The notes: generated from the letters alone by a model not told the origin. Shown: positions 22,620-34,394, counted from the first letter of the stretch. The stretch is 64,000 nt of DNA from Charina bottae (GCA_023362775.1 JALMGJ010000002.1:108803981-108867980); one strand, 5' to 3'. Numbers and translations are program-made.

Positions 22620-23645
22620 CAAATAGTCTGGTCTTAATGCATTCAGAGCTGTAAAGGTCATCACTAGCTACAGACTATATTTTGCTATTCCAGTCTCTTT
22701 GGCAAAAGAGTCACAAATTTTCCACTGACAGCTTCTTTTAACAAATAGGTCATAGCATTTTGGGCCATTTTTAATGTCTGAATACTCTTCAAAGCTAAAT
22801 CTACATAGAACTCATTGCAGGCACTGAGATAAGGTATAACCAAGGCATTTATCCCTCTACCTAGCTCTGTATTTACCATGAATGGACATTGCTTGTGCAT
22901 CAACCTCTTCTAGTCAAAGGTGCTTCTGGCCATTACAGACATCAGATTATTAGGGATCAAGAACAATTCCATAGGATCTCCAAGACAATGAAACCATGTT
23001 TTCAATTGGGGTTCAGGTGGGATGTGAATTCCTATATTAGCTGCATTTATCGAGAGAACCCCCATCTTGTCAATATTTGGCCTTACTTTGTCAGATTTAT
23101 TCAGTTCCAATATTGTTGCAAGACAATGGTTTAAGTCTCAACAACCTTCTTGGAATGAGATGGAAAAAACAATTGCAGTTATGTATCATCCACATATTGA
23201 TAATGCTGAGCCTCAAAACACTGAGTGACCTCTCCAATGTTTTCAGGGAAGTGTTGAGTAGATAGAGGCAAAAGACAAGTAGAGGTGAAATGCATGTATG
23301 ATAGAAGCAAAAGACATCCACCAGCATTATTTACTAAAAGGGTCTGAAGCTATCACAATTTCAGGTTTCCAAAATCGCTCCCTGCAAATCAAACATGAAG
23401 GAAGCATGTTCAATACTGTGAAAAGTTACTGTGAGGTTCTCCATAATCAATATTATTTCTGACTAGTTCACAACTCTTTCAGTCCCAAAACTGGTCCCAA
23501 ACCAGATTGAAGTAGATTAAATGTACACTATTTTCTAGAAAAATCTAGAATTGAGATGCCACCATACCCCTGACATCTTTCCCAAGAATGGAATATTAGG
23601 AAACTGTTGGAAATTCATCTACTTTGCTGGGTTTTTGTCCAATAG
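22620..23645 (-). pseudogene. Decayed CR1 LINE reverse-transcriptase region
   Basis: On the minus strand 23198-23160 translates as QYVDDT*LQLFFP, the RT active-site motif (Y-x-DD) in the CR1 context QYADDTQLY, with a stop at the Gln. Further 3' on that strand, 22684-22903 reads LSACNEFYVDLALKSIQTLK, MAQNAMTYLL, the decayed equivalent of LDYCNALY-GLPLK-LQLVQNAAARLL. There are multiple stops and frameshifts. It is an old, 5' truncated copy. Confidence 0.7.
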
Positions 23646-25405
23646 TATTTTTTTTCAAACATGCAGAACCATAAGGAGAATTTTTTTTACCACTCCCACC
23701 ATTTTTTATTAGCAAGGGGAGTACATGCATATCTCACTAATATATGAAGTTCCCAGAGTTCCTTTTGGTATATTGGCAGCTATAAATTAAACAAAAAATA
23801 TATGGAAACATTTTGTCCGATATCTCTAATAGATGGGTATCTCACATCTCTACAGCATTCTTCCTTTGCTCCTTTAAATTTAACAAATACCCTGATCAGG
23901 CCTTACCTCCATAGATGGTTCTGTATCAGATTTACTGCTTGTGTTAGCAGGGCTGTTTTTTGCTGCATATTTTTCCCCCCATTAATCCATTAAAAAGCTG
24001 TATTCACCTTTGCCTGCAATGTTTCTGACCTAGAAAGATGTTGAATGTGACCGTGTGTGTGGGGTGTGGAATGGCAATCAAGCTCCCCTCCAGTCTTAGA
24101 GCACCACTGAACATAACTTTATGAAATTTTCATTGCACGTCTTTTCCAGTTAACATATATTTCCAAGTATAAAATTACATGAACTGCCCTGAAACAAGAA
24201 AATGTCACCTGCGACTGTCAAGGTCACTGTTTTTTATTCTTGGTCATCTGACTCTCAGGTGCACAGCTTAGGCACATAGGCAGTTACAAAGAAACTGAAA
24301 AAAAAGTTTAAACTCCTTAGAAGCTCCTGCCAATTGGTGGAAGGTTTTGAACAAAGCAAATATAAAAGAAGCCGGAGCAGGTAGAAAAAAAGTGGGAGTT
24401 TTCTTCTAGGTTCAATAGGAGCTGCTACTGGAATGAAAGACAATTGGAGGGGATATGGATCAGTGGAAGCACTGGCTGAGAGAGATGGGGATCAGATAAT
24501 CCCCAGCCGGGAAGAAGAGACCAGGACAAAGCCTGAGGCAGATGAAGCCAGAAAGGGAATCTGCAATTTGCCAACAGAAAACACAGCCCTGGACTCCAGA
24601 CAATGGTGTAACAAAGTGGTCCAGATACAGGGTAATTGGGCAAGAGGGTATTAAAGAGAAAAGTTGTTAGCATTTCTAAGACTGTGTTGTAGATAAGTAT
24701 GTGTGGAATGGCAGAAATCCACTCTCATCATCAGGGGTCTATTGCATTCTCAGCAGTTGTGGAACCACAAAATAAGGAGTATATTGGAACCACAAAACAC
24801 AATATTAATGCTCAGTTAAAATAAAATGAAAGGCAGTGCCATCTAGAACAACCTACAACATACACTACTTCACATTGGACATAAGGTCCAATTTGAAGTT
24901 GCAGAAGTACTGGCAACCATGTCAAACTACCATGTGAAAACCTACATAGGTTTTCAAGTTCCATAAACATTCCAACAATAGAAAGGAGGAGAGTTTGAAT
25001 ATCAACAAACCAGCTTTCCTGGACTCCCATGACATGGACCAATCAAAGATCAGCTTGCCAGGTTCAAATACAAGAGCCCAATCCATCCCTGTTCAGTTGC
25101 CTGTGAGCTGCCAAGAAGTACAATATAAAGCAGTTCATTCTGCTGGTGAAATATCAGGATATCAGAAAACTAGACCATGACCATTTTGCCCAAAAGTTTG
25201 CATCACTGCTCATCTGTTTGTATATCTTCTAGGTAGATTTTGTTAGTACAGTATACATATTTACATTTATCAATGGCTTCTGACACCAAGTATATGGGAA
25301 GAACTGTATCATCCTACCATATTCTAGCTGTTTAATGACAAGCTATTTATTCAAGTCTGCATTTATACTGTAAAATAACATTGATAGCATCTGGATATTT
25401 ACTTG
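23646..25405. other. Mostly non-coding; TATA-containing block at 24290-24660
   Basis: At ~24357 AGCAAATATAAAAGAAGCCG is a good TATA-like sequence, followed ~60 bp later by an open frame (24433-24654, acidic, KPEADEARK-like) ending at AAGAGGGTATTAAAGAG. It could be an LTR with leader, or chance. Nothing confirms either. Confidence 0.3.
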
Positions 25406-25420
25406 CATCCCTGAATTGTA

Positions 25421-25571
25421 TGTCTATGAAGGTTCTCAGTCATCCAGGTGGAATTGTCTGTAGCTTGAATCATGTCAACTGGATTTCTATTTTCTCAGTG
25501 AAACGTTTCCACTGAGTGAAACGTTTCCACTGAGAAAATAGAAATCCAGTTGACATGATTCAAGCTACAGA
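25421..25571. mobile_element. 151-bp miniature fold-back PLE with 15-bp target duplication
   Basis: It consists only of PLE 3' ends in inverted orientation. The left arm starts TGTCTATGAAGGTTCTCAGT (34-36-nt tail, to 25456), then GTCTGTAGCTTGAATCATGT...TTTTCTCAGTG. The right arm is GAAAATAGAAATCCAGTTGA...TTCAAGCTACAGA without the tail. The centre is GAAACGTTTC within a tandemly doubled 18-mer (25499-25516, 25517-25534). CATCCCTGAATTGTA flanks it exactly (25406-25420, 25572-25586). Confidence 0.92.
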
Positions 25572-25586
25572 CATCCCTGAATTGTA

Positions 25587-26049
25587 GTTCTCTCCTTGGA
25601 AAACATGAGGAATCCTTTAGAAATGTTCTAACTATACGAAGAAGAAAAAATGGATTAATGTGATTTCAGAAACAATTTTCAGTAGGAATTAATACTTCCT
25701 GCAGTTGCTTCAATATTAAGAAAACTTAAAATTAAGTGCACTTGGAATAAAAATAATCCATTCACTACCAAATGCATCTAGTGTCCATAATTATTACAGA
25801 TTTAAGCATCACAAATAACCTAAATTGTCCTGTCACACACAGGAACAATATGAAGAGCCATTTATCCCCATAAAAGACATCCTTAGAAGCCATCAAGACA
25901 TTTGGTTTTGCTCTTGCTTCAAACTGGTGATACAAAATGGTATGTATTTAATATTTCACAGAAAATACAGAAAATCACAGAATCACAGAAAATAAGCTGG
26001 AAAGCATGTCCTTCCTCTCACCAAACTGCACATGATACTCATTTGCTTC
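25587..26049. other. No recognisable feature
   Basis: AT-rich, non-coding. Confidence 0.4.
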
Positions 26050-26057
26050 TTCTAGGT

Positions 26058-26326
26058 CAGGGGTGGGCAACGTCAGGCCCGCGGGCCATATAAGGCCCAC
26101 GGGGCTCCCGCCTAAGGCCCACGGGGCTCCCACCCGCAAACCCCGCCCCTTCCACATGATTGGCTCCCACCCGCAAACCCTGCCCCCCAGTGCTTGTGAT
26201 TGGCTCCGGCCTGCAAACTCCTGCCCCCGGTCCATGGAAATCCCAGAAACCCCACCCACCGTCCCCCCGGTCCCTGGTTATAAATATCCAAATGGCCCTT
26301 GGCAGAAAAAAGGTTCCCCACCCCTG
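26058..26326. mobile_element. 269-bp non-autonomous hAT element, perfect 8-bp target duplication
   Basis: Inverted termini CAGGGGTGGGCAAC and (reverse) CAGGGGTGGGGAAC; flanking duplication TTCTAGGT at 26050-26057 and 26327-26334. The interior is GC-rich and contains imperfect tandem units around ATTGGCTCCCACCCGCAAAC, shared with the element at 55552. It has no transposase; frames on both strands only reflect the GC-rich units. Confidence 0.92.
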
Positions 26327-26334
26327 TTCTAGGT

Positions 26335-28744
26335 GATGCTCTGCAAATCTGAGCATGTCACCATTGGAAAAAGGTCTGCTTACTACCTTCACTTCCCGTC
26401 ACTTAATCAGTACAAACTGCCCCATCCTACCAACTTTCCTACCTCTCTTCTTCCAGTGGTGCAGATGATATTTCCACACCCAAATAGCAGGAAGGTGAAG
26501 CTTAAGAAATCTACCATTATTCTTCCTGCTCTCTATCACAAAATAGTCACTTTTACAGAGTGACCCTACAGTTGAGGTTTGCAGTTCATACCTATTACTT
26601 GGGCCAGTGCTGAAAATTCATCTCAGAAGAAATGATGTAAACCCTATTTCCTGCTGTTTATATTCTTGAACACTTAAAATAGCATTGGGTGCAAAACATG
26701 AGAAAGGAACCTAGGAGAAAGTCCTCAAAGATCAAAAACTGAAATGGAAGTATAAGAGATATAGTGCAAATACAAATCACAAAGAAAGCATGATAAGCCA
26801 GAGACAAAAAAGAAAGGAACAAAACAAAACAAATGGAAGACTCCTTGAAAATTGTCAGGGGGTTAGGGAGAGAAAAGAATAGCACCATATCTGTTATCAA
26901 AAAATGAGAGTGGCCATATATTACTATTCTCTGAAATTTATGGAGTTCAACCCAAGCCTGAAGAAACACTGTGAGAGAGAGATATCCATGTCAGGAATGG
27001 TAGATATAAATAATGAGTGTGAGAATGAGTAAGATAAATGTTGGACCGCTAGCGTATCCACATCCGCATTATAAATGTTCTGGTTTTGATATATAAAACA
27101 AAAATGTGAGGAAATGTGAAGGAAAAGTTAATTAGGAGAAAGCAAAACATATGCAAAAGAAAGAGAAATGCCAGCATTCACAAGGACCTTGTCACTTTCA
27201 CTTTCTGTAGAATTTCATTTCAATCTAAGAAGTGTTGTGAGCAGAAAGAAATTAAAGAAACATCACTGGCATTTCAAGGATGGCAAGACTAATTATAATC
27301 ATTTTTTGAAGGAACAGATGAAGGCTAGGCAAGGGAACAATGGATAAAAGAACATGTGTGGATACCAACGTGAGTGAGAAAAGTACATAAAACAGTCAAA
27401 GGGATATATGGAGGAAGTAAAACCTAATCCTGAAAACAAAACAAAACCTACTGGATACACGAGTGGAATTTGTCTGGGCTGAAAGGCATTCTGGGTTAGA
27501 TAAAGGAAAAGGAAGACATTTCACCCTCTTGCCCATTATTCAGCTGGAACACTAATCTATGGTTCCCAGGAAGTCATTCCAGGAACCACTGGTTATGTTA
27601 GATTTTATCTCTAATGTCTGTCATAAACTTGGAGGAGGAAATCCTCAAATCTCCTTGCATTTTTCTACCATTTCCCTACCCTAAACATCCCTAGTATTAC
27701 TAGGAAGATACCACTTAACCTTTTTGTTCTCTAGAATAGCTTTTTAGATCACTCAGCATCACTCAGCTCAAGGCTTCATAAAGAGATGAGTGAAGCACTC
27801 ATCCCTTTTCCTGCAAGCCTCAAATCATATACTGTTGGGAGGCCTGATATTCTTTGTTAACTATATTAAATTTCACGCAACAACAGCAGAATCCTTCCTG
27901 AATGCTTATTCTGTATGATTACGGATGTTCAGATTTGTATTTCATAAATCTTAAAAGAAAGAAAAGAAACCCTAAGAATTCATTTTAATGTTCATTTAAA
28001 CTCCTTTGCCTTCTTCACACATAGCTTTATGAATACATAAAAGGGCTGCAAGAATGCCAGGTCTAGCCTCTTTGATGACAACCCACCTGCTAGCAAGACT
28101 CCCCATAGAACACTGCTTGAGTCTGAAGGAAACAAATTTTATTGCATGTAGGCTTCACAATACAAGAAATGAGAACTCTGATTTGCTTATGCATTATGAA
28201 TCTTCCTCATTTTAAACTGAAGATGATCTTGTATCAGTTTGAGAGTGCTGCTGGTATCTGTGTCACATATCAAGGGGATGGATCTAGTTACATGCAGATG
28301 AACAACTTCTTCAGACATTTATAATGAATATCTGAAAAGAGCTTTGGTCTATTTCAGAAATAAGTATGATATGGCATAAGAAGAATCTCCATTGGTTTTT
28401 GATTGCTGTATTGTATGTGTTTGTACACACACAAAAACACTATGGGTTTAGAGTTATAAATTAAATCTCAATTTCATACACACACGAATAGAATTCACTG
28501 GATAGACTGTTAAAGGAAGAACGAGAGGGAATCTAAAGACAAATGGACCAAATTTCTAAGAATGGATCTTATCCACTAGGAGTAAGAATTGATGATAGAT
28601 CAATATTGTTCCAGTGACCTTATTTAGCCAAGGTTTGTCTTTAAATACCACCATTATCTGACCCGTGTCATTGCTTCATTTAGCAAGTTACTCCTAAATA
28701 GCCCAGATTGTCCTTTGGCATAGCCAAGCCCTCTGTCTTTTAAT
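26335..28744. other. No recognisable feature
   Basis: A-rich non-coding sequence. The minus-strand frame at 26658-26969 is hydrophobic and low complexity with no motif. Nothing with element termini was found. Confidence 0.4.
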
Positions 28745-29660
28745 GCTTCTCTTCAGAAGCTGGTGTTATTGAACAGTGGTTGGAAGGGGTTTCTGATAGA
28801 GACCAAGACTGCTGGGTCCAGGGCAGGAATGGTGGGGCCAGTAGATGTTTCAGCATTGTTGCTGGGAGCTAGCAACATAGAGTCTGCTTCTGGGGATGCC
28901 TTATCTTGGTCCTCTTCATCTCCTGAGATCAGACAATTAAATACCTGAATTCCTTTGATATTTGGCAAAATGCCCTGTATATTGTTTCAAATATATGACT
29001 GCAATAAAATGGTTTGCTTACATTCCATAATTAAGGAATTTAATAACTGCAAGCATGAAATAACTGTTTTATGTTATAGCTTTTGTTGTTTATTAGCACT
29101 TTTTAAGCTATGTTTACCATGGTGGTGGAAAAAGCAAATGTATGTGATTGATGGTATCTTCAAAGCTGATACCAAATGAATATGACTGTATGGGAGCTGA
29201 CTGCAGATGGCTATTCTGGTATGGAGCTATTCCAGCCAGGACAGAAATCATCATCCCTGCTGTCATAGGTCAGAATATCCTGGGTGAGACAGAGTGCTGG
29301 ATTCATGATCTGACAGTTACGTACTATGACCCAAGCAGAGTTCCTATATTACAGTTTTGGAGACCTTGCAGTATAACTTTCCTCCACTTCATTATGCAGA
29401 GCAGAGCTATGAAGTAGTGATATCAAGGAAGCCAAGCCACCAAAAATTGTGGATGACTTACCATAAGAGATATCCCATTAATATTGTGGTGTACCACTTT
29501 CTCCTTGGATTGGACCCAAGAAGCTGTTGCTGTATGATGTCAGCATCATGAAGCCCAAGGAAGAAATCTTTCCCATTTTTTCAGAGCAGAAATTCACTAA
29601 AACAGAACAATCATTCATGCCACAGTCTATACTTGTGACATAAGCAGCTTTCAAACATCT
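28745..29660. other. Unresolved block with fragmentary frames
   Basis: Overlapping plus-strand frames 29148-29417 and 29357-29551 can be joined by a frameshift near 29370 into a continuous, compositionally protein-like stretch (pieces: DCRWLFWYGAIPARTEII, YEVVISRKPSHQKLWMTYHK). A separate minus-strand frame at 28753-28968 reads GDEEDQDKASPEADSMLLAP. I do not recognise a family. These could be old retroelement or pseudogene remnants. Confidence 0.25.
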
Positions 29661-30090
29661 GGAACAAAGAAATTAATATCCTGTAAAAATGACTCATGTT
29701 AAAGTTAGAAAAAGTTATTAATTAAATGGTTGATTTAAAAACAAAACAAACACAACTGCAAATATGAATGGACCTTTCTATCCTTGGTCACTTAATGGAA
29801 AAAATCTGGAAAATAGTGAAATTTCTTTTAGCTCAATGAACTCCACGGGTTAGGGACTCTGGGGCATGCAAATAATCTACGATTGTCATATATTTCTTCT
29901 ACTCATCTTCCACTTCTTCTACTATATGTTTGTATATGATTTGCAACTATTAAAAGTCTGACCATTGGGTAAGTCTTTTGTGGCTACAGGTCATGATGAC
30001 TATATATTAATTCCTGTTTTGGAGGCAGAAAACCTCTTGATACCAATTTCTAGGGAAAAGAGAAAGAGTGTTGTGCTGTTGATATGCTGC

Positions 30091-30093
<3 letters not shown>
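29661..30093. other. No recognisable feature
   Basis: AT-rich non-coding sequence; one octamer-like ATGCAAAT at ~29867. Confidence 0.35.
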
Positions 30094-30121
<28 letters not shown>

Positions 30122-30632
30122 TAGTGGTATTTATACCCCGCCTATCCCCTCCCTAACGGAGGACTCTAGGCGGCTTACATACATGTCTATATACATTTAT
30201 CTTTATACATACATTTATCACCTAAGTGTAATTTTACCCGCGCACCAGGAGAGGGGGTAAGGGAACCGGCTCTTAAGGCTCTGGACTACAATTCCCAGGA
30301 TGCCTTGAGCCGGCTGCTGACATCCTGTTGATGTCACTTCTGGGTCTGTCTGTCCTCACCGGCAGCATTTCAGTCTTCCTCCGATCTTTTTTCACCATCT
30401 TTTTTCTCCGGTGGAACGGCTCCCCGACAGGATGTAGCACATTTTTCCCACGTAAGTGGTACCCAATTTATCTACTCGCCTTAATTAGCTTTCGAATTGC
30501 TGGGTTGGCAGAAGCTAGGGTGAATGACGAGAGCTCACCTCACCACGCGGGGATTAGAACTGCCGACCATCAGATCTTATACAGGCAGTCCTTCCGGCTC
30601 AGTGGTTTAACCCGCTGAGCTACCACGCCCCT
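30094..30632 (-). mobile_element. tRNA-headed SINE with a CR1-like 3' tail
   Basis: Minus strand: the head is AGGGGCGTGGTAGCTCAGCG-GGTTAAACCACTGAGCC (A box) with B-box-like GCAGTTCTAATCCCC. The body runs through GCTAATTAAGGCGAGTAGAT. The 3' end, GTAAGCCGCCTAGAGTCCTC and GGGATAGGCGGGGTATAAAT, then (AAAT)n, resembles a CR1 terminus rather than the Bov-B-type tail of the related SINEs at 35087, 40119 and 61560. A (TTAT)n run lies at the left edge. No clean target duplication was found. Confidence 0.65.
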
Positions 30633-31649
30633 TGTGTTTATGTACTTCCCAGTGACATCTAGTTGACCACTGTGAGAATAGAAAGCTGGACTATACATAG
30701 TCATTGGCCTAATGAAAGCATTGCTGATGCACCTCTCAGAATCCAATTTGCAGTGCATCAATAATTTCTGTTAAGTTTTATAGATATGAACATTAGAAAC
30801 ATTATTCTCTTTCTGGTTATAGTATCTTCTGAAGCTTTTTGCCCATAGAGAATTCCTTTAGAAAAATCTCACTGGATTTCTGTTAATATGGAAACCATTG
30901 GATTGATCCAGCTGGATTTAAAGGTTAAATATGTGCTTTAATTCTGGCTGAATCATGTTTGTGATTTTTATTAGAAACTCATGTTCAATATTTCCTTTTA
31001 ACAACGTGGGCAAAAACTGATTTCATGAAATTATCTCTTATTTTCTTATGGCTCTCCATATTTAAATCTTGTTTTAAAATGGTTAGGTAGCCTAGCATTT
31101 ATCTAAACTAGGGCCCTATTTTTCAGTACAACCTATAAGCCTATGCATTTAAAAAAAAGAGATTATCTGTAACAAAACATAAGCAGACTTTTAGAAGGAC
31201 TCCTATCTAGCAGCAGTACCAAAAGGTTTTTTGTCTATAATCCCTGGTATATACTGGATTGTGTTCAATTTCTCAGAATAATAAAAAGAAGATGAATTGC
31301 CTGAGTGACAAATGCATGACAACATTAAAACTTCAGGCAAAAGTTTCTTGAAGGAAATGTGGGACCCAGATGTTTCATCAAATTTGAAATAAAACAATCT
31401 GACTGGCAGTAAAATAACTACTTGCTAAGTCTGAAAGATACTTTAGTATGATGGATTCTCAAAAGAAAATTTGCTATCAACATTCAGTGAAGAATAAATG
31501 TTCTTCTTTCATGGAAAAAAAGGAGAGTTATGTGGACAATTGTCATCAATGCAAGAGTTACTTTAAAATAACATGCCTTGATTAGTTATTCAATATGCTA
31601 GTAATCTTCAGTTATAGTTTAGCAAATAAGACTGCAATGGAGACATGGA

Positions 31650-31650
<1 letters not shown>
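30633..31650. other. No recognisable feature
   Basis: Plain AT-rich non-coding sequence. Confidence 0.4.

Positions 31651-31695
<45 letters not shown>
31651..31695. repeat. (AC)n microsatellite
   Basis: About 22 perfect AC units. Confidence 0.97.
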
Positions 31696-31697
<2 letters not shown>

Positions 31698-31769
31698 TCA
31701 TCCAGCTTTACTGAGTTTTATCAGGTCTCCCATACCTGGCTCATATGTTTTCCCTACATCTCTTTTTTT

Positions 31770-32412
31770 TTTGCACTAGGCAGGACCCAAGGTGCAGACT
31801 GTACAGATAGGCCTCAGAGAGAATCCAACACATAGTGGCAGGGTGTAAGATGCAGGCAGGAGCAGCATACACTGAATGGCACAACCAAGTAGCTGGCATT
31901 GTGTACAGGAACATCTGCACAGTGTATGAGCTAGACCCTCCCAAGTCCAGATGGGAGGTTCCACAGAAGGTCATGGAGAATAACAGGGCTAAGATCCTGT
32001 GGGACTTCCAGATCCAGACAGACAAGCAGGTAGTGGCCAATCAACCAGACATCGTGGTAGTAGACTAACAGAAGATGGTGGTGATGATAGATGTAGCAGT
32101 GCCAAGTGACAGCAACATCAGGAAAAAGGAGTATGAGAAGCTGGAGAAGTACCAGGGCCTGAAAAAGGAAGTAGAGAGGATGTGGAAAGTGAAGGCCAAA
32201 GTGGTCCCAGTGGTGGTAGGAGCACTCGGGACTGTGACTCCTAAGCTGGGAGAGTGGCTGCAACAGATCCCAGGAACATCAGAGCTCTCTGTCCAGAAGA
32301 GTGCAATGCTAGGAACAGCTAAGATACTGCACAGAACCCACAAACTCCCAGGCCTCTGGTAGAGGACCCGAGGTTGAGGAAGACACATAACACCCATAGG
32401 GGTGAGAAGGGG
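31770..32412 (+). mobile_element. R4/Dong-like LINE, 5' truncated 3' end
   Basis: It starts within coding sequence just after an A/T-rich junction (31765-31774), runs through the endonuclease domain to its stop at ~32360, then ~50 bp of 3' UTR ending GGTGAGAAGGGGTGGG, followed by (GTAT)n. ~56-bp direct repeats lie on both sides (31706-31762 and 32461-32516, ~90% similar). The endonuclease placement at the extreme C-terminus and its type define the R2/R4-clade of site-selective LINEs. Confidence 0.8.
31835..32362 (+). pseudogene. Restriction-like endonuclease domain of an R4/Dong-type LINE
   Basis: In one frame: a Cys/His-containing segment (AGCKMQ...EWHNQVAGIVYRNIC), ILWDFQIQTDKQVVANQPDI and then VMIDVAVPSDSN. 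PD (31835 + ~71 residues) spaced ~13 residues from the following Asp fits the PD-x(12-14)-D catalytic signature of this endonuclease. The tail is KLEKYQGLKKEVERMWKVKA, PKLGEWLQQIPGT, LHRTHKLPGLW. A single in-frame TAA at 32066-32068 interrupts between the two catalytic acids; otherwise the frame is continuous. Reverse transcriptase is missing by 5' truncation. Confidence 0.85.
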
Positions 32413-32460
32413 TGGGTATGTATGTATGTATGTACGTACTCACTCACTCACTCACTCACT
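32413..32460. repeat. (GTAT)n and (CTCA)n microsatellites
   Basis: About five GTAT units, then CGTA, then about six CTCA units, directly at the 3' end of the R4/Dong-like element. Confidence 0.92.
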
Positions 32461-32516
32461 CTTACTGCATTTTATCAGGTCTCCCATGCCTGGCTTATAT
32501 GTTTTCCCTCCATCTC
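32461..32516. repeat. Right member of a ~56-bp direct repeat flanking the R4/Dong-like LINE
   Basis: TTTTATCAGGTCTCCCAT and ATATGTTTTCCCT are shared with 31706-31762, with about six mismatches. It is either a very long target duplication or two copies of an unrelated repeat. Confidence 0.75.
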
Positions 32517-32519
32517 GTA

Positions 32520-34394
32520 GTATTTTTTTTATTTATTTCTTGAAATTCCTTAAACTGATGTGTTGGAGTTCATTTCTTAATATTATCCATCAGCACTAAG
32601 TTGATGTCCCACACCACACATTGAGAAAGCACCAGGTTGGAAAAGAGTAATTGAAGCCTTATTCAAAGAAATGTATGAAATCACAAAAGCCAGTCATCCA
32701 GAAAGTTTGAAGCTCCTGTTTAGAGAAGATTGCCAGCTTTCAGATTCAAATGGAGGGACCTTCTGGGGAACGCAAGGATGAATAGATCTGACAGCAAAGG
32801 AATAAGTTATTTTTTCAGGCAGCTATGATATGGTACAACATTTTAGATTCAATTTCAAAACAATGTTGAGCTCATAGGAGGATGAATGCAGCATCTGTCT
32901 GTAACTCTTTAAAGTTGCCATGTCTTTCCCCAGGATCACATTGCTGCCCTCTGCAGTTGCTACATGATCCTAGGAAAAGACATGGCTGCTTTAAAAAGTT
33001 GCAGAAAAATGTTGTGTTACAATGCAGCAGGAACCAAACCAAGGGCACTGCATAAGTCTAACAGGTATAACTGTTCAGATCAGTATATGAAAGGTGAGCG
33101 GGCATCCTATATATAAAGTTTGACAATGTGAATCGTTTCTCAGTTGCTGCTTCTCATAAGGAAAGCAGAGAGAGGATCTCTTGATTAAATCCAAAGCTGC
33201 TATCACTATTCAGACATTTTTGACTCCATGGCCTTTTCATAACTTGACAAATGTTAATAAGAACCCTGTGTAGTATAAAAGAAAAAAAGCAGGATGGGTA
33301 GAGGCTGAAAATGTTAATGATTCTTCTGCTACTGTTGTTTAAATCACTGAGAATAAAAAGGATGGATGCAGTTAAAACAATATCCTAGCATATATTCTAA
33401 CAGTTGAAAAACTAATAGTTGAACACTGATGAGCTGGCTTTCTATACAAAAATAACCTAAACATTCTCTAATAATTTGTCAGGAAAAAAAAGGAGGTTCT
33501 TAGAATAACATGAATTCAGGGTAATTGCTAAGCGTTACTGTGCAGATGAAATATTTCACTAGACTTAAAAGCAAGAGTATTATTCTCAAAGTGAAGAGAC
33601 CCAGCTTCATGTATAACTGCATTTTATCTGACCCTAACTGGAATCACAATCATTCCTTTTGTCAAATTCATCCAAAGAGATCCACGGTGCATATTTTAAC
33701 TTTATTCATATGCCCTGGATTATGGTATTTCTATCCCCCTGTTCAGTATAACTACATTCTTCTCTCTTAATTCTGAAGCCAAATGCCTCTTAAGCAATTT
33801 GTTGATACATAAACAACTCAGTATTACATTATCCCCCGTATCTTCATATCAGGAAAAATATTCAAGTCCATCCATATTGCTAGTTGCACACATTTGATAG
33901 GGGCAATTAGCAAAGAGGCTTTAAATCCAAATGGTTCCCACCTCCAGGTCTTCTCATCATCAGCATTCAAGGTGGAAATTTCAACTCATCTCAAAGAAAT
34001 GCAGACCCTTTCTGGATGCCAGCAATATTCTCTTTGCCCTTCTCACGCTTTTCTCATCTTAGTAGGTCAGACCATTACTTTATAAATAGAAGAATCCAGG
34101 TGCTTTTCATATCAAAGTAATTAAGCAATTTAATGAAAATGCATTAAGCTGTGTCCATCCCATTCTGTGAATGTTTTGAGCAGCAAGTGCTGTGTGTTTG
34201 CAAGCATTCTGTTATGTGGGTCTCTGCTGTCACCAACAGGTTATCTTGCCACATGAATTTGAAGGGTTCCTTCTCAACTGTTTTTTTTTTCCTGGAGAAA
34301 GCAAAATATGAAGAGCAGATTCACTTAGCTCAGAAGCTACCCTTACAACTGTCATTGCTTTTTTTTAAAAAAAGAGAGTAGGTGTGCAGAAAGC
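32520..34394. other. No recognisable feature
   Basis: Non-coding, no element ends. Opposing short frames carry no motifs. Confidence 0.4.

Noticed and set aside
26658..26969. 103-codon hydrophobic minus-strand frame
   Set aside because: Phe/Leu/Ile-rich because of A-rich plus-strand sequence; no start context, homology or neighbouring exon.
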